From: DATLFI01 sp035524895
GTDB taxonomy: Bacteria; Acidobacteriota; Thermoanaerobaculia; Multivoradales; Multivoraceae
DNA: 16,205 nt
NCBI GenBank assembly: GCA_035524895.1
Contig: DATLFI010000127.1
Coordinates: 1-16,205 of the forward strand
Reading direction: 5' to 3'
A program made the translations under genes and the position numbers. This document shows, piece after piece, positions 14,508 to 16,205 of this stretch. Below the pieces are notes generated by a model. The model had not been told where the DNA came from. It was given only the letters and a program-made list of their open reading frames with translations, and searched no databases. How positions within the stretch are numbered: the first letter of the stretch is position 1; each line of letters starts with the position of its first letter.

Positions 14508-16082
14508 GTGGCACCCAGCGCCGCCGCTGACGTTGCGGATAGCCGACCGTCGACTGCGGACTGCGATTCCATGACCGTCGCGCGTCAGCCCTCCGTCGCC
14601 CCGTCTCCTCGCTCCGAGGCGGCCTCAGCGCGCGCGGTCGTCGTGTTGGGTGCCCACCGCAGCGGCACGTCGATGATCACGAGGGCCCTGTCTCTGCTCG
14701 GAGTCGAGCTGGGACCCGGGTCGGCGATGATGGCTGCCAAGTCGGACAACCCGCTCGGCTTCTGGGAGCACGAGGAGCTGGGGCAGATCAACGACGAGGT
14801 CCTCGCGCACCTCGGTGGCACGTGGGACGAGCCTCCTGGCTTCCCCAAGGGCTGGCAGGAGGACGACTCGCTCGAGCCGCTCTACCGGCGCGCTCGCGAC
14901 ATCATCGAGCGCGACTTCGCCGGCGCCGACCGGTGGGCCTTCAAGGACCCGCGCAGCAGCCTGGTGGTGCCGTTCTGGCAACGCCTGCTGCCGGAGGCCG
15001 TCTACCTGGTGTGCCTGCGCCATCCGCTCGAGGCCGCCGGCTCGCTGCAGCGTCGCAACGGCTTCTCGATGCGCAAGGCGACGCGTCTTTGGACGCTCTA
15101 CACCGCCGCCGCCCTCGACGCCACCGCCAGCACGCCCCGCCTGCTGAGCCGCTACGAGCGCTACTTCGAGGATCCGCTCGGCGAGCTGGCGCGGCTGCGC
15201 GACTGGCTCGGCCTCGAACCGAGGCCGGAGCGGAGCCTCGCCGCAGCTGCCGAGGCGTGGGTGCGCGACCGCCTGCGCCATCACCGGGCGGGCGAACGCG
15301 GGTCCGTCGACCTGCTCCGCCACGACGGCGTCGATCCATGGTGCCTGACGCTCTTCACGCTGCTCGAGCGGGAGCCGGCGGCGGAGACGGTCGAGTTGCA
15401 GTCGCTGTGCTCGCGCCTGCGCGACGAGACCAGGCTGCGAGCGGACCTCGGGGAAGTCGCGGTCGACGCCGACCGGCGGGAGATCCGGCAGCGTCTCGCC
15501 GGCTCGGAGGCGGCTCTCCGCGACACCTCGCGCTATGCCGAGGATCTGGAGCGCCAGCTCCGCGAGCGCGATGCCGAGATCGCCAAGGCCAGCGCGCATA
15601 TCGTCAAGGTCGAGTCAGAGCTCGGCGCCACCAGGGTCGCCTTCGAGCGCCTCGAAGCGCATGTCGAGGCGCAGGCGGCCACCGCCGCGACGCAGGCGCG
15701 CTGGCGGCGCCAGGCGGAGCTGTTCGAGCCGTCGTGGGCTCGAGGTCTGCAGCACGAGCTCGGCCGCGCGCTCGCTGAGAACACCGCGATGCGCCGCTCG
15801 GCCGGCTGGCGGCTGCTGGATCGTTACCGCGGTTGGCGCGACCGGGTGCTGCCGCCGGGCGGCCGGTTCGAACGGCTCTACCGCAGGATCCTCGAGGGAG
15901 TGCTCGGTCGGCCGGCACCTTCGGTGACCGCCGACGACAGCCAGGCCGCGGCTGTAGTCGAGCCGGCCGCGATCGACCTGGCCGGCGCGGCGAGCCGTCG
16001 CAAGGCGCGCGAGGAGCGCGCTGGCTCCGGCGTGCATAAGGCGGCAGTCGCCGAGCTGGCGACACCGCTCGGCGCAGCATAA
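14508..16082 (+). CDS. Sulfotransferase-fold protein with C-terminal coiled coil and glycan-locus tail motif
   Basis: This 524-residue protein begins with a sulfotransferase domain (about 42-285) that would use PAPS to sulfate a sugar or another acceptor. The 5'-phosphosulfate loop is VLGAHRSGTSM (46-56), and the 3'-phosphate region is LVCLRHPLEAAGS (167-179). NPLGFWEHEE (81-90) and FKDPRSS (145-151) are typical of bacterial family members. A charged helical stretch (about 320-400, with YAEDLERQLRERDAEIAK) predicts a coiled coil. A basic segment SAGWRLLDRYRGWRDRVLPP (431-450) follows, a type of tail I associate with glycosyltransferases in polysaccharide loci. GTG 14508 has AAGG five bases upstream; ATG 14571 would remove 21 disordered residues. 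It ends in TAA, the only TAA stop in the window, and a GT2 frame continues in phase immediately after. Confidence 0.88.
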   Translation: MAPSAAADVADSRPSTADCDSMTVARQPSVAPSPRSEAASARAVVVLGAHRSGTSMITRALSLLGVELGPGSAMMAAKSDNPLGFWEHEELGQINDEVLAHLGGTWDEPPGFPKGWQEDDSLEPLYRRARDIIERDFAGADRWAFKDPRSSLVVPFWQRLLPEAVYLVCLRHPLEAAGSLQRRNGFSMRKATRLWTLYTAAALDATASTPRLLSRYERYFEDPLGELARLRDWLGLEPRPERSLAAAAEAWVRDRLRHHRAGERGSVDLLRHDGVDPWCLTLFTLLEREPAAETVELQSLCSRLRDETRLRADLGEVAVDADRREIRQRLAGSEAALRDTSRYAEDLERQLRERDAEIAKASAHIVKVESELGATRVAFERLEAHVEAQAATAATQARWRRQAELFEPSWARGLQHELGRALAENTAMRRSAGWRLLDRYRGWRDRVLPPGGRFERLYRRILEGVLGRPAPSVTADDSQAAAVVEPAAIDLAGAASRRKAREERAGSGVHKAAVAELATPLGAA

Positions 16083-16148
16083 ACGAACGAGAGTACCTTC
16101 GTTGTCGATCCGCCCGCTGGATGGGCCGACGATCCTTCGCTGCCGCCG

Positions 16149-16205
16149 GTGGTGATCGCGATCCCGCACTGGAACCGTCGAGACCTGCTCGAGCAATGTC
16201 TCGAC
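16149..16205 (+). CDS. Glycosyltransferase family 2, 5' part only (cut by right edge)
   Basis: The frame reads PPVVIAIPHWNRRDLLEQCLD up to the window edge, which matches the N-terminal strand and helix of GT2 enzymes (VVI-P-WN-RD-L--CL). Only 19 residues are inside if the GTG at 16149 is the start. The frame is open back to the TAA of the sulfotransferase at 16080-16082, and the residues between (TNESTFVVDPPAGWADDP) read like a protein linker. There is no ATG and no Shine-Dalgarno before 16149. The start is therefore uncertain, and the gene may once have been, or may still be, part of the upstream protein. Confidence 0.7.
   Translation, partial: MVIAIPHWNRRDLLEQCLD

Overview
This is a high-GC window (roughly two thirds or more G+C by eye) with tightly packed bacterial genes. 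Several genes have overlapping stop/start codons, GTG and TTG starts are common, and nearly every stop is TGA. No rRNA, tRNA, CRISPR array or insertion sequence was seen. The gene set suggests a Gram-negative, high-GC environmental bacterium that exports O-antigen-like glycans. It includes a Wzm/Wzt-type exporter, several glycosyltransferases, a signal-peptide-bearing GH2 enzyme and an S9 peptidase. Acidobacteriota (for example Thermoanaerobaculia or Holophagae relatives) or Myxococcota would fit, but the sequence alone does not settle the phylum.

Layout, left to right. (1) A secreted GH2 glycoside hydrolase on the minus strand runs off the left edge. (2) A plus-strand operon starts at 1354: an RhlG-like short-chain dehydrogenase, a secreted S9 family peptidase, an ABC-2 polysaccharide export permease (Wzm-like), and its ATPase with a C-terminal glycan-recognition domain (Wzt-like). 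The first three genes overlap by four bases at each junction. (3) A small accessory island holds a secreted endonuclease/exonuclease/phosphatase-fold protein (minus) and a VOC/glyoxalase-fold protein (plus), divergent around an AT-rich patch. (4) A minus-strand glycan operon, read 13505 to 8244, encodes a GT4 glycosyltransferase, a 1096-residue membrane GT-C enzyme with long C-terminal extensions, and a class I methyltransferase. (5) A dolichyl-phosphate-mannose-synthase-like GT2 (minus) is divergent from a sulfotransferase carrying a coiled coil (plus). A second GT2 follows in the same frame after a single TAA and is cut by the right edge.

Taken together, regions 2, 4 and 5 look like part of a surface-polysaccharide locus. 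GT4 and GT2 enzymes would build a lipid-linked glycan. The Dpm-like enzyme and the GT-C enzyme could supply and use polyprenyl-phosphate sugars on the periplasmic side. The methyltransferase and sulfotransferase could decorate or cap the chain, and Wzm/Wzt would export it, with the Wzt C-terminal domain possibly reading the cap. The assignments of export, glycosyl transfer and methyl or sulfo transfer rest on visible motifs. The capping model is inference. The points most worth a second look are the multidomain GT-C enzyme, the in-frame TAA between sulfotransferase and GT2, and the peptidase translationally coupled to the glycan exporter.
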